This document shows positions 33,206 through 42,199 of a stretch of DNA of 64,000 nt, piece by piece; within the stretch, counting starts at the first letter, position 1, and each line of letters begins with the position of its first letter. Where the stretch lies: contig CBDBHZ010000011.1 in NCBI GenBank assembly GCA_965205905.1, positions 310,001-374,000 on the forward strand. Direction: 5' to 3'. This stretch comes from JAHZMA01 sp965205905. Lineage in GTDB: Bacteria > Pseudomonadota > Alphaproteobacteria > JABAAW01 > JAHZMA01. A program made the position numbers and the translations under genes. The notes beneath the pieces are model-generated. The model was not told the origin of the DNA. It ran no database searches and worked only from the letters and a program-made list of their open reading frames with translations.

Positions 33206-34291
33206 CTCATTCACCGCCCAATTTGCAGTTTCTGCTAACATCGAATCATCATCTGCTTGCCATTGTTGCAGTGATGAAAGATGGTTTTTATCACCACTAT
33301 TGCCGATAGCGATTAAAACATTGCGAATGAAGCGGTGAAAGCCGAGTCGCTTAATCGGTGATTTGCTAAAATTCTTACGAAATTCTGTTTCATTCCATGT
33401 TAGAAAATGCGCTAGCGACCGATTTTGAAGGCTTTCACGCATTTCAAAAGCCTGATAATGGCTGGTTTGGGCGAATTTATTCCACGGGCAGATGGCAAGG
33501 CAATCATCACAGCCAAAAATCCGATTGCCGATGCTTTTACGAAATTCCACAGGAATCGCGCCATGATGCTCGATGGTAAGATAGGCGATACATTTGCGTG
33601 CATCTAAATGATAGGGGCTGGTGATGGCATTGGTGGGGCAGATATCGATACAGGCGGTGCAGTTACCGCAATGGTCTTGATGCGGCATTGCCTCGCTATT
33701 GTCATTATCATCGCTATCATCGTCATCATCGAATCGATGCGTGGTGATAATGCTTGCCAGCAACAGCCACGAACCATATTTTTTTGATACAATATTGCTA
33801 TGCTTGCCCTGCCAGCCAAGCCCTGCCATTTGCGCCAATGGTTTTTCAGCCAATGGTGCGGTATCAACAAAAATACGAAAATCACCGCCATGCTGATGCT
33901 GTAATGCACGGGTTATCAGCCTTAATTTCTTCTTTAATTCATCATGGTAATCGCGCCCAAGCGCATAGCAAGCGATAGCACCATTATTTTTTTGCGCCAC
34001 CCAATCAAGTGGCTGATGCTTTGGTGCGTAATTCACGCCTAGCATGATGAGGCTTTGCCTTTCACGCATCAATTTTTTAGGCGCGCAGCGAACATCAATA
34101 TTTTCCGCTAACCAGCCCATCGTGCCATGTTCGTTATTGCCGATAAATTGCTTCAACCGCTTAATATTATGTTCTGGTAGCGTAGGATTGCTGATAATAC
34201 CCATCACATCAAAATCATGTTGACGCGTTATGTTTTCAATATCAGCCTTTTTTAATTTAGCTTGTTTTAACCTAACTTGCTTCATAATCAC
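33191..34291 (-). CDS. queG: Epoxyqueuosine reductase
   Basis: 366 residues. A cobalamin-dependent enzyme that makes the final queuosine of tRNA from epoxyqueuosine. Motifs: MGWLAEN-like GTMGWLAENIDVRCAP, DTAPLAEKPLAQMAGLGWQGKHSN, and two 4Fe-4S clusters in CGNCTACIDICPTNAI and FGCDDCLAICPWNKFA. An Asp-rich insertion (about 15 residues) lies before the first cluster. Last gene of the queuosine block; overlaps tgt by 20 nt. Fits the B12 genes elsewhere in the window. Confidence 0.94.
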   Translation of the reverse strand: MIMKQVRLKQAKLKKADIENITRQHDFDVMGIISNPTLPEHNIKRLKQFIGNNEHGTMGWLAENIDVRCAPKKLMRERQSLIMLGVNYAPKHQPLDWVAQKNNGAIACYALGRDYHDELKKKLRLITRALQHQHGGDFRIFVDTAPLAEKPLAQMAGLGWQGKHSNIVSKKYGSWLLLASIITTHRFDDDDDSDDNDNSEAMPHQDHCGNCTACIDICPTNAITSPYHLDARKCIAYLTIEHHGAIPVEFRKSIGNRIFGCDDCLAICPWNKFAQTSHYQAFEMRESLQNRSLAHFLTWNETEFRKNFSKSPIKRLGFHRFIRNVLIAIGNSGDKNHLSSLQQWQADDDSMLAETANWAVNELQQS

Positions 34292-35387
34292 TTAAAAAAC
34301 TTCGGTGAAATTCAGCATAGCTATCCGATTCGATGGCAATTCGGGCTTTTTGCATCAGGGTTTGATAAAATTGAATATTATGCCAACTTAATAACATGCT
34401 CGCCAAAATTTCACCCGCTTTCACCAGATGATGCAAGTAAGCACGGCTGTAATTTTTACAAGCAGGGCAAGGGCAATCTTCCATCAATGGTTCGCTATCT
34501 GTTCTAAACCGTTGATTGCGTAAATTCACCGCACCTAAATCGGTAAAAGCCTGTCCGTTGCGCCCCGAACGGGTTGGCATCACGCAATCAAACATATCCA
34601 CACCGCGTGCAATGCCAGCTAATAAATCGGTGGGTTTACCTACCCCCATCAAATAACGTGGTTGTGCCTCTGGCAATAAAGGGCAGGCAATCTCTAACAT
34701 CGCCAGCATTTCTTCTTTTGGTTCGCCTACCGCTAACCCACCAATCGCATAGCCATCAAAGCCAATATCGCATAAGGCTTGCGCCGATATTTTGCGTAAA
34801 TCAGCAAACATACCGCCTTGCATAATTCCGAAGATGCCGTAACCTTTACGCTTCACAAAAGCGTTTTTACTACGTTCTGCCCAGCGCATGGAAAGTTGCA
34901 TCGATTGTTCTGCCTGTTGGTGCGTGGCAGGGTAGGGGGTGCATTCATCAAATGCCATCGTGATGGTGGCGTTTAAATCATTCTGAATCGCAATCGATGT
35001 TTCGGGGCTTAATAAATGTTTTGACCCATCAATATGCGAATTAAATGTAACGCCTTGTTCGGTGATTTTGCGTAATTTTGAGAGCGACATTACCTGATAC
35101 CCACCCGAATCGGTGAGGATAGGGCCGTGCCAATTCATCATTTTTTGCAAACCGCCTAACGCTTTCACTTGGCTGGCAGTAGGGCGTAGCATCAGATGAT
35201 AGGTATTGCCCAATATGATTTGCGCGCCCGTTGCTTTTACCGATTCTGGGAACATGGCTTTCACAGTGCCAGCCGTGCCAACGGGCATAAAAGTAGGGGT
35301 ATCAATCATGCCATGTTTGGTGTGTAATCTGCCCCTTCTTGCTTGCTGATTCGATGTTTTCAGCAATTCAAAATTAAATTCAGTCAT
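34272..35387 (-). CDS. tgt: Queuine tRNA-ribosyltransferase
   Basis: 371 residues from the ATG at 35387, which overlaps queA by 8 nt; a frame opening at 35492 lies inside queA and is rejected. Exchanges guanine 34 for preQ1. GTAGTVKAMFPE, the nucleophile region TDSGGYQVMSL, MAFDECTPYP, MGVGKPTDLL, FDCVMPTRSGRNGQ and zinc ligands C-PC-C-H (CPCPACKNYSRAYLHHL) are visible. Confidence 0.96.
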   Translation of the reverse strand: MTEFNFELLKTSNQQARRGRLHTKHGMIDTPTFMPVGTAGTVKAMFPESVKATGAQIILGNTYHLMLRPTASQVKALGGLQKMMNWHGPILTDSGGYQVMSLSKLRKITEQGVTFNSHIDGSKHLLSPETSIAIQNDLNATITMAFDECTPYPATHQQAEQSMQLSMRWAERSKNAFVKRKGYGIFGIMQGGMFADLRKISAQALCDIGFDGYAIGGLAVGEPKEEMLAMLEIACPLLPEAQPRYLMGVGKPTDLLAGIARGVDMFDCVMPTRSGRNGQAFTDLGAVNLRNQRFRTDSEPLMEDCPCPACKNYSRAYLHHLVKAGEILASMLLSWHNIQFYQTLMQKARIAIESDSYAEFHRSFLSDYEAS

Positions 35388-36486
35388 ATTCTCTTTCCAA
35401 TAAACAAGCATCGCCATAAGATAAAAAGCGATAGTCAGATTGTAGCGCATGTTGATAGGCGGTGAAAATATTCTCATGCCCAATAAAAGCACTCACCAAT
35501 GCCAATAAGGTTGAGCGCGGTTGATGAAAATTGGTAAGCAATTTATCGCATAATCTAAAATCAAAAGGCGGGGTGATAAAAATATCCACCATACCGCTTT
35601 GCGCCACTAAGCCTTTATTTCGCATTGCCCATTCTAATAAACGTAATGATGTTGTGCCGACAGCAATGACTTTGCCACCATTGGCGTGGCATTTCTGTAT
35701 CGAATCGATGGTTGCTTGTGGTATTTCGCCCCATTCCTGATGAATGATATGGTCATCCATATTATCGACCTTCACAGGTAGAAACGTGCCTGCACTCACA
35801 TGTAAAGTAATGGTGGCAATGTTGATATTTTTTGCGCGTAAGTTTTGAAGCAACGCATCGGTGAAATGTAAGCCCGCAGTGGGGGTGGCAACCGCGCCCT
35901 GATATGTCGCAAAATGTGTTTGATAATCAGTTCTATCTTGCTCGGTGCTATCGCGCTTTAGATAGGGCGGAATCGGCATTTTGCCATATTTTTGCAAATT
36001 TTCCTGTAATTGCTGATTCGCGCAATTAAAGCGCAATAAGATTCTGCCATCGTCATATTTTTCTTGTAGCTCCCAATAGAAATCATCGGGAAAATCATCG
36101 CTAATCATCACCCTATCACCAATTTTAAGTTTTTTGGTGGGGTAGGCAAGCGCAATCCAAAGCGGACTGCCCCATAAATTTTGATAATTTTGCGGTTCTA
36201 GTAAATTGCATTTAATGTTGGCAGATTGCGACGCATCACGGGCATCATCACGGGCGGGGCGCACACCATGAAGCAAAGCGGGCAGGGTTTTACTATCATT
36301 CACAATCAGCAAATCATGCGGATTCAGCAGATTCGGCAAATCATGGATATGCTTATCCACTATCTGGCATGATTGCTTTTCCGCCTTCACGCAGAGTAAT
36401 TTTGCATCATCGCGTGGCACTATAGGGGTTTTAGCGATTGCCTCATCGGGCAAATCATAGTCAAAATCAGCTGTTTTTAAGCACAT
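35380..36486 (-). CDS. queA: S-adenosylmethionine:tRNA ribosyltransferase-isomerase
   Basis: 368 residues. Converts preQ1-tRNA to epoxyqueuosine. Starts FDYDLPDEAIAKTPIVPRDDAKLL; VNDSKTLPALLHG, TPTAGLHFTDALL, HVSAGTFLPVKVD and NFHQPRSTLLALVSAF are typical. About 25 extra residues before WIALAYPTKKLK form a variable loop. Overlaps the transporter gene upstream by 20 nt. Confidence 0.96.
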   Translation of the reverse strand: MCLKTADFDYDLPDEAIAKTPIVPRDDAKLLCVKAEKQSCQIVDKHIHDLPNLLNPHDLLIVNDSKTLPALLHGVRPARDDARDASQSANIKCNLLEPQNYQNLWGSPLWIALAYPTKKLKIGDRVMISDDFPDDFYWELQEKYDDGRILLRFNCANQQLQENLQKYGKMPIPPYLKRDSTEQDRTDYQTHFATYQGAVATPTAGLHFTDALLQNLRAKNINIATITLHVSAGTFLPVKVDNMDDHIIHQEWGEIPQATIDSIQKCHANGGKVIAVGTTSLRLLEWAMRNKGLVAQSGMVDIFITPPFDFRLCDKLLTNFHQPRSTLLALVSAFIGHENIFTAYQHALQSDYRFLSYGDACLLEREYD

Positions 36487-36997
36487 ATTGCTTGCCTGCT
36501 AATAATTTGAATAGCGGTAACAGGCACAGACCCATTGCAATTTTAACGGCAAAATCGCCCAATGCCCAACTCACCCATGGCAAACCAGTGAATGCAAAGG
36601 CGAGCGAGAAAAATAACAAACTATCTAATAATGAAGCGATAAGCGTAGAAAATAACGGTGCTTGCCACCATATTTTGTTGCGTAATCGGTTGAAAATGGC
36701 AATATCTAATAATTGCGCCGCTAAAAACGCAGTGGCTGAAGCGATGGCAATACGGGCATCACCTGCCAAAAATGATAAAAATATGCCCACCATAAAGCCT
36801 GAATACACCACCAAACGCGCTTGCTTTGCGCCATAATAGCGATTGGTGAGGTCGTTGACCAAAAAGCAAAATGGATAGCTAAACGCGCCCCATGTTAGCC
36901 AATCATTAATCGGTAATGTTACCAATAGGTTGGAAACCATTACCACCAAGCCCATCACCATCACGGGGATACCAATATAGGGAGAAAATTTTTGCAT
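36467..36997 (-). CDS. yhhQ: YhhQ/VUT-family queuosine precursor transporter
   Basis: About 176 residues. Six hydrophobic helices; GAFSYPFCFLVNDLTNRYYGAKQAR is the family signature, followed by FLAAQLLDIAIFNRLR and SLLDSLLFFSLAF. YhhQ imports preQ0/preQ1. Start: AAGG is 7 nt before the ATG at 36997; ATGs at 37000 and 37012 are alternatives. Upstream of queA-tgt-queG, it makes the block a self-contained salvage route. Confidence 0.9.
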   Translation of the reverse strand: MQKFSPYIGIPVMVMGLVVMVSNLLVTLPINDWLTWGAFSYPFCFLVNDLTNRYYGAKQARLVVYSGFMVGIFLSFLAGDARIAIASATAFLAAQLLDIAIFNRLRNKIWWQAPLFSTLIASLLDSLLFFSLAFAFTGLPWVSWALGDFAVKIAMGLCLLPLFKLLAGKQYVLKNS

Positions 36998-37021
36998 CAT
37001 AAAACCTTGCATTTGTTATAA

Positions 37022-37056
37022 TATACTGCACAATACTGCACAATATTGCACAATAA
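37022..37056. repeat. Decamer direct repeats in a divergent promoter region
   Basis: Three to four near-perfect tandem copies of TACTGCACAA with a 10-bp period (the third reads TATTGCACAA). They sit between yhhQ (minus) and the DUF1624 gene (plus). One helical turn per repeat suits co-operative regulator binding; no regulator is known. Confidence 0.7.
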
Positions 37057-37132
37057 TCTTTTCGCTAAAATGATGCAACATTATGATGTATAATGCACTA
37101 TAATGGCGACGTTACTATAAGGAGATTGCCAG

Positions 37133-37861
37133 ATGAATTCTCTACCAATGAATCGCTTACCGATGATTGACCAAATACGTGGTTTCGGCTTTGTGTTGAT
37201 GCTGATATTCCATTTTTGTTTTGATTTGGTGTTTCTGTTACGGATACCGATTCCCATGTTTAGCCATCCCTTATGGATTTTATTCCGCATGGTGATTGTG
37301 GGGTGTTTTTTAAGCATGGTTGGGATGTGTTTACTGCTGAATTGGCAAAAGGGCTTTGATGTGAAACGCTATCTGAAACGGATGCTAAAATTATTTCTGG
37401 CTGCATCATTGACGACGCTTGTTACTTTCATTCTCATGCCCGATTTGGTAATTTTCTTCGGCATCATTCATCTTATTTTTACATCATCATTGTTGGCGAT
37501 ACCGTTTGTGATGCTGGATAGGAAATATCGCTATTCTCTGATAGTGGGGGGCTTTGCTTTATTATTGGTAGGGCATTATTTTACAATTTTTGAATCAACC
37601 AGTTTACGGTCGTTTTTGTGGCTGACCAACCCTATTCCGTATACCGCAGATTACGCACCGATTGTGCCATGGTTTGGCTTTGTGCTGATAGGGATAGGTT
37701 TTGGGCATGATGCAAGAAAATGGGCAAAACATCAATATTTACCGCGACCGATTGATGAGGGGTTACGTTGGTGCGGACGCCATGCGTTAGTTCTTTATCT
37801 TACCCATCAGCCAATTTTATGGGCAGGGTTTTTTGCCTATATCTACCTATTCTTAAAGTGA
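37133..37861 (+). CDS. DUF1624-family membrane protein (heparan-alpha-glucosaminide acetyltransferase-like)
   Basis: 242 residues, about seven hydrophobic helices. The start MIDQIRGFGFVLMLIFHFCFDL carries the R-G and H-FD residues typical of the family; HPLWILFRM and the C-terminal RHALVLYLTHQPILW complete it. It belongs to the YeiB/OafA-related acyltransferase group; the substrate is unknown. AAGGAG is 8 nt before the ATG. Confidence 0.85.
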   Translation: MNSLPMNRLPMIDQIRGFGFVLMLIFHFCFDLVFLLRIPIPMFSHPLWILFRMVIVGCFLSMVGMCLLLNWQKGFDVKRYLKRMLKLFLAASLTTLVTFILMPDLVIFFGIIHLIFTSSLLAIPFVMLDRKYRYSLIVGGFALLLVGHYFTIFESTSLRSFLWLTNPIPYTADYAPIVPWFGFVLIGIGFGHDARKWAKHQYLPRPIDEGLRWCGRHALVLYLTHQPILWAGFFAYIYLFLK

Positions 37862-37862
37862 G

Positions 37863-38303
37863 TTACCAACTGCCTTGATTCGGCATTGATGCCCATGGCT
37901 CAGCTTTGGGTAAATTATCGCCTTTTTGCAATAATTCAATCGATATACCATCTGGAGAGCAAACAAAAGCCATATGCCCATCACGGGGCGGACGGTTGAT
38001 AATCACCCCCTCATTCATTAATTTTTGGCATAAAGCATAAATATCATCAGTTAAAAAAGCCAGATGCCCAAAATTACGCCCAGCTTGATACGATTCTGGC
38101 TCCCAATTATAGGTAAGCTCAATCATCGGGGCTTTATTGGCTTTGGCAGAGGCAATATCGTCGCTTGCGGCAAGGAAAATTAAGGTGAAGCGCCCTTGTT
38201 CATTATCAACACGGCGGATTTCACTCATGCCTAATTTGTTACAGAAAAAATCCAGTGATTCGTCAATATTGCTGATTCGAATCATAGTATGTAGGTAGCG
38301 CAT
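37863..38303 (-). CDS. gloA: Lactoylglutathione lyase (glyoxalase I)
   Basis: 146 residues, VOC fold. YLHTMIRISNIDESLDFFCNKLGMSE has the first metal His, LIFLAA and ELTYNW (Glu ligand), NFGHLAFLTDDI the second His and SPDGISIELLQK the last Glu. Detoxifies methylglyoxal with glutathione. The C-terminus is about 12 residues longer than the E. coli protein. Convergent with DUF1624, with 1 bp between. Confidence 0.94.
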   Translation of the reverse strand: MRYLHTMIRISNIDESLDFFCNKLGMSEIRRVDNEQGRFTLIFLAASDDIASAKANKAPMIELTYNWEPESYQAGRNFGHLAFLTDDIYALCQKLMNEGVIINRPPRDGHMAFVCSPDGISIELLQKGDNLPKAEPWASMPNQGSW

Positions 38304-38405
38304 TTTTTTTTCTCCTTGTCTGTTAATTCACCATCAAACTAGCATATTTTCAGCAATATTTCAGTAGCATAAACAAAAATTTAAGCCAAGAAATATAATA
38401 TTATC

Positions 38406-38434
38406 TTGAAATGATGGCAATGAATCACTATATT
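38406..38434 (+). promoter_or_regulatory. Predicted promoter with a GANTC site (YccA/Bax-inhibitor gene)
   Basis: TTGAAA at 38406-38411, 17 bp, TATATT at 38429-38434. GAATC at 38422-38426 lies in the spacer two bases before the -10. GcrA-dependent promoters typically have a CcrM site between -10 and -35; gcrA is at 7522. Confidence 0.5.
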
Positions 38435-38479
38435 ATGGGTGAGTATTCATGAAAAACAATTATTTTAAGGAGTAATATC

Positions 38480-39187
38480 ATGGCAACACGGCACTCACCA
38501 ATCGCACAAACGGGCGTAAAAATTGATGAAGGATTACGGCAATATATGTTGCGCGTTTATAATTTGATGGCGATGGCAATCGGCGTTACGGGCTTGGTGG
38601 CCTATTTTGTGGCGGCAAATCCTGCTTTAATGCAAACCATCGCGCTTGGCCCAATGAAATGGGTGTTATTCTTGGCGGTTTTAGGGCTAGGCTTTATGGC
38701 ACCACGTCTCATATTGGGCGGCTCGCCCGCAACAGCGCAAATGGCATTTTGGACTTATGCGATTTGCTGGGGCGCGTTAATTGCACCCATGCTTTACATC
38801 TATACAGGTGCTAGCGTTGCGCGTGCATTTTTCATCACATCAGCTACGTTTGCAGGAATGAGCTTTTATGGCTATACCACAAAACGCGATTTAGCCCCGA
38901 TGGGTCGGTTTTTAGCGATGGCAGTGATTGGTATTTTTGTGGCAATGATTGCTAATTTCTTTTTCAAATCAAGCGGCTTTGATTTTATCTTATCATTATT
39001 TGTGGTGTTGGTGTTTTCGGCGATGACGGCTTACGAAACCCAACAAATTAAAGAAAGTTATTATGCAGGTGATTCGGCAGGCACTCAAAATTCCAAAGCG
39101 ATATTTGGTGCATTTTTGCTCTATGGCAGTTTTGTCACATTATTCATTTGGATATTACATCTTGTTGGTGTAACACGCGGTGAATAG
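38480..39187 (+). CDS. Bax inhibitor-1 family membrane protein (YccA/YbhL-like)
   Basis: 235 residues, seven hydrophobic helices. GLRQYMLRVYNLMAMAIGVTGL at the start and the C-terminal FLLYGSFVTLFIWILHLVG are typical. The acidic pair near MTAYETQQIKE matches the Asp/Glu pH-sensing site of the family. E. coli YccA protects SecY from FtsH. AAGGAG is 7 nt before the ATG. Confidence 0.93.
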   Translation: MATRHSPIAQTGVKIDEGLRQYMLRVYNLMAMAIGVTGLVAYFVAANPALMQTIALGPMKWVLFLAVLGLGFMAPRLILGGSPATAQMAFWTYAICWGALIAPMLYIYTGASVARAFFITSATFAGMSFYGYTTKRDLAPMGRFLAMAVIGIFVAMIANFFFKSSGFDFILSLFVVLVFSAMTAYETQQIKESYYAGDSAGTQNSKAIFGAFLLYGSFVTLFIWILHLVGVTRGE

Positions 39188-39215
39188 TAACGCTTAATTG
39201 CATAACAATATTGCG

Positions 39216-39254
39216 AACGCCTATCTTGCACATCAAGGTAGGCGTTTTGCTTTA
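39216..39254 (+). terminator. Intrinsic terminator after the Bax-inhibitor gene
   Basis: AACGCCTA-t-CTTG / CAAG-g-TAGGCGTT stem (about 12 bp with one mismatch, loop CACAT), followed by TTGCTTT. It separates the gene from pyrC. Confidence 0.8.
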
Positions 39255-39279
39255 ATGGTGATTTTGGTAAGGACAGATA

Positions 39280-40620
39280 ATGCAACAATATGATTTAATC
39301 ATTAAAAATGGAATTTGCTTAACCCCGATGGGGCGGATAGAAACTGATATTGCGGTGGATAATGGTAAGATTGTTGGGTTTGGCGATATGGCTTCAATAC
39401 AGGCTTCGGCAAAACAGATTTTTGATGCCAAGCATTTTCATATTTTACCGGGCGTGATTGATACCCAAGTTCATTTTAGAGAACCGGGCTTAACGCATAA
39501 GGAAGATATTCATTCAGGCGCGAAAGCCGCGGCGATGGGCGGCGTAACAGGTTTTTTTGAAATGCCCAATACCAACCCTGCCACATTAGATGAGGCAAGC
39601 TTTCAGCATAAAATCAGCTGTGCAATATCAGGGTCAGCAGTGGATTTTGCATTTTTTATTGGCGGTGCGGCTGAAAATATCGGGCAGTTAAAAAACTTAG
39701 AAAAATTATCGGGGGCTGCGGGCATTAAAATTTTCATGGGGTCGTCAACAGGGTCATTATTGGTGGAAGAAGAAGAAATTTTACGAAAAATTCTACTCAA
39801 TAGCACCGCGCCTGTGTCGATTCATGCTGAAGATGAGGCACGGTTAAAACAGCGTTTTCATATCGCTGAAACAACCGCGCACCCCAGAGCGCACCCAATT
39901 TGGCGCGATGCAGAATGTGCGTTGCTAGCAACCACAAGAATCATCAGGCTTGCCAACGAAACCAAACGGCAGGTGCATGTGTTGCATATTAGCAGTGCTG
40001 ATGAATTGCCTTTATTGCAAGCCAATAAAGCTTATGTTTCAGCGGAAGTAACACCGCAACATCTCACCCTAAGCGCGCCCGAATGCTATGATGATTTAGG
40101 CACATTGGCGCAGATGAATCCACCGATTCGCGATAAAAGCCATCAAGAAAAATTATGGCAGGCGGTAAATGATGGCGTGTTTGATATTTTGGGGTCTGAC
40201 CATGCCCCGCATTTGCGAAGCGAAAAGGAAAAACCCTATCCGCAAAGTCCTTCTGGCATGGCAGGGGTGCAAACCCTTGTGCCAGTGATGCTGACCCATG
40301 TGAATCAGGGTAAATTAAGTTTGGAAAGATTCGTTGATTTAACCGCATCAGGGCCGCAACGAATTTTTAGGATTCAGAATAAAGGGCGAATCGCTTTGGG
40401 CTATGATGCTGATTTCACGATTATTGACTTACAAAAGAAACATCAAATCAAGCATGAGCAGATGGTATCAAAAACTGGCTGGACGCCTTTTGATGGTTTT
40501 CAGGCGCAAGGCAAACCTGTTGCGACAATCGTGCGTGGTAATATTGTGATGCGTGATGATACATTATTGCAAAATAATGCCAATGGTGGCGGTGGGCAAC
40601 CGATAGGGTTTATCAGATGA
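39280..40620 (+). CDS. pyrC: Dihydroorotase
   Basis: 446 residues, amidohydrolase fold. The first metal motif is DTQVHFREPG (residues 61-70): Gln replaces the first His of the usual HxH. The others are normal: AAMGGVTGFFEMPNTNP, HAEDEARL, HVLHISSADE, VTPQHL and GSDHAPH. Many alphaproteobacterial dihydroorotases show the same DTQVH, so it is likely active, though an inactive ATCase-partner type cannot be excluded from sequence. Overlaps phhB by 4 nt. Confidence 0.9.
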   Translation: MQQYDLIIKNGICLTPMGRIETDIAVDNGKIVGFGDMASIQASAKQIFDAKHFHILPGVIDTQVHFREPGLTHKEDIHSGAKAAAMGGVTGFFEMPNTNPATLDEASFQHKISCAISGSAVDFAFFIGGAAENIGQLKNLEKLSGAAGIKIFMGSSTGSLLVEEEEILRKILLNSTAPVSIHAEDEARLKQRFHIAETTAHPRAHPIWRDAECALLATTRIIRLANETKRQVHVLHISSADELPLLQANKAYVSAEVTPQHLTLSAPECYDDLGTLAQMNPPIRDKSHQEKLWQAVNDGVFDILGSDHAPHLRSEKEKPYPQSPSGMAGVQTLVPVMLTHVNQGKLSLERFVDLTASGPQRIFRIQNKGRIALGYDADFTIIDLQKKHQIKHEQMVSKTGWTPFDGFQAQGKPVATIVRGNIVMRDDTLLQNNANGGGGQPIGFIR

Positions 40621-40922
40621 ATAAGGCGCAACATCTCACCCCGCAACAAATCGATGAATTACTAGCGCAACATCCATCATGGCGCTATGATGAGGCACGT
40701 AAATCTTTTTGCTGTTCGCATAAATTCAAAAGTTTTTCGGCTGCTTTTGCAATGATGACGCGGATTGCGATGTTGGCAGAAAAATATCAGCATCATCCCG
40801 ATTGGTTTAACAGCTATCAAAAATTAGATATTGCCCTTACCAGCCATGATGCAGGCGGTGTTACCGCGCGTGATGCCCTGATGATAAAAAAAATTGATGC
40901 TTCATTTGCTGATTTTGTCTAA
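40617..40922 (+). CDS. phhB: Pterin-4a-carbinolamine dehydratase
   Basis: 101 residues. FKSFSAAFAMMTRIAMLAEKYQHHPDWFNSYQKLDIALTSHDAGGVT contains the H-HP-W and L-THDAGG-type active-site pattern. Recycles tetrahydropterin after aromatic hydroxylation; no phhA is in the window. Its 3' end overlaps the convergent pth by 21 nt. Confidence 0.93.
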   Translation: MNKAQHLTPQQIDELLAQHPSWRYDEARKSFCCSHKFKSFSAAFAMMTRIAMLAEKYQHHPDWFNSYQKLDIALTSHDAGGVTARDALMIKKIDASFADFV

Positions 40923-41471
40923 AAACTTACGGTTATTATCCGGCGAAAAACCATCGCCCTCTAGCAACAAATCAATATTATCGCTGATATTGGTAATCAA
41001 AGGGATAATAATATCAGTCATTTCTGTTTTGCCAAAATTGCTTAACACATAATCACTCACTCGCGCAGGATTGCCCGGATGGTCGATGCCAATTCGCAAC
41101 CGCCAATAATCTTTGCCAATATGCTGACAAATATCTTTCAGCCCATTATGCCCTGCCGTGCCACCTGAAAATTTTATTTTTACCGCACCCGCTGGTAAAT
41201 CAAGCTCATCATGGATTACCAATAGGTTTTCGGAAGGGATTTGATAAAAATTCAGTAATTTACCGATGGGCGCGCCCGAACGATTCATATAATTTTGCGG
41301 CATGATAAAAGTTACTTTATGATTGTTGATTGAAGCATCAGCAATCAAAGCATTATATTTGCTTTTGGCATTAATATCATATTTGGCAAGCAGGGCTTGT
41401 ATCACTAAAAAGCCAATATTATGGCGATGAAACTGATATTGTGCGCCCGGATTACCTAAGCCAGCAATCAC
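40902..41471 (-). CDS. pth: Peptidyl-tRNA hydrolase
   Basis: 189 residues. AGLGNPGAQYQFHRHNIGFLVI contains the catalytic His in the HNIGF motif; NYMNRSGAP, VIHDELDLPAG and KFSGGTAGHNGLKDI follow. Releases tRNA from drop-off peptides. Immediately downstream of rplY (11 bp), its usual partner. Confidence 0.96.
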   Translation of the reverse strand: MIAGLGNPGAQYQFHRHNIGFLVIQALLAKYDINAKSKYNALIADASINNHKVTFIMPQNYMNRSGAPIGKLLNFYQIPSENLLVIHDELDLPAGAVKIKFSGGTAGHNGLKDICQHIGKDYWRLRIGIDHPGNPARVSDYVLSNFGKTEMTDIIIPLITNISDNIDLLLEGDGFSPDNNRKFLDKISK

Positions 41472-41482
41472 AAAATGTGTAA

Positions 41483-42106
41483 TTAGCTTGCGCTTTCTTC
41501 GGTTTCTGCGTCGCCATCACTCTCATCATCATCGCCGACACTCATACCACGTGGTGTGGCGATAGTGGCGATAGTAAAATCGCGCTCAATCGGAATGGTG
41601 ATATTTTCAGGCAAAGTTACATGGCTGATGTGAATCGATTGCCCAAGCTTATATTCAGCTAAATCAAGCTCTAACAAATCGGGGATATGCTGCGGTTTGC
41701 ATTTCACTGGAATTTTATAGCGAATCACATTCAATACCCCACCACGTTTGATGCCCGGACATTTATCTTGATTTAGCAACTGAATCGGCACTTCCACAAT
41801 CACATCTTTTTTATCGCTAATTCGGTAAAAATCAGCATGTAAAATGGCATCGCTCACGGGGTGAAACTGCACATCACGCACAATAATATTTTCTGATTTC
41901 CCGCCCTTAATATCAATTTTATAGACTTTAGAAAAGAATTTACCCGTTTGTAATTGCTTGGTGATTTGCAACGGGTCAAGCGCGATTTTGATAGGTTGGG
42001 CATCGTCGCCATAAATAATAACAGGCACAAGACCTTGATGACGCAATGTTCTCGCCATTTTTTTACCTGATTTTTCACGCATTATTGCGGTTAAGCTGTT
42101 TGACAC
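41483..42106 (-). CDS. rplY: 50S ribosomal protein L25/general stress protein Ctc
   Basis: 207 residues. The long (Ctc/TL5) form: an N-terminal 5S-rRNA-binding domain (ARTLRHQGLVPVIIYG, then HADFYRISDKKDVIVEVPIQ) and a C-terminal beta domain. The tail is Asp/Glu-rich (SVGDDDESDGDAETEESAS). Part of prs-rplY-pth. Confidence 0.95.
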   Translation of the reverse strand: MSNSLTAIMREKSGKKMARTLRHQGLVPVIIYGDDAQPIKIALDPLQITKQLQTGKFFSKVYKIDIKGGKSENIIVRDVQFHPVSDAILHADFYRISDKKDVIVEVPIQLLNQDKCPGIKRGGVLNVIRYKIPVKCKPQHIPDLLELDLAEYKLGQSIHISHVTLPENITIPIERDFTIATIATPRGMSVGDDDESDGDAETEESAS

Positions 42107-42199
42107 GGTAAGACTCCGATTAAATGAAATGATAATGGGCGTAACTATATTCTAAATCACCCCGATACGTCAATAAAATCTTATTGATTTTGATATGAT

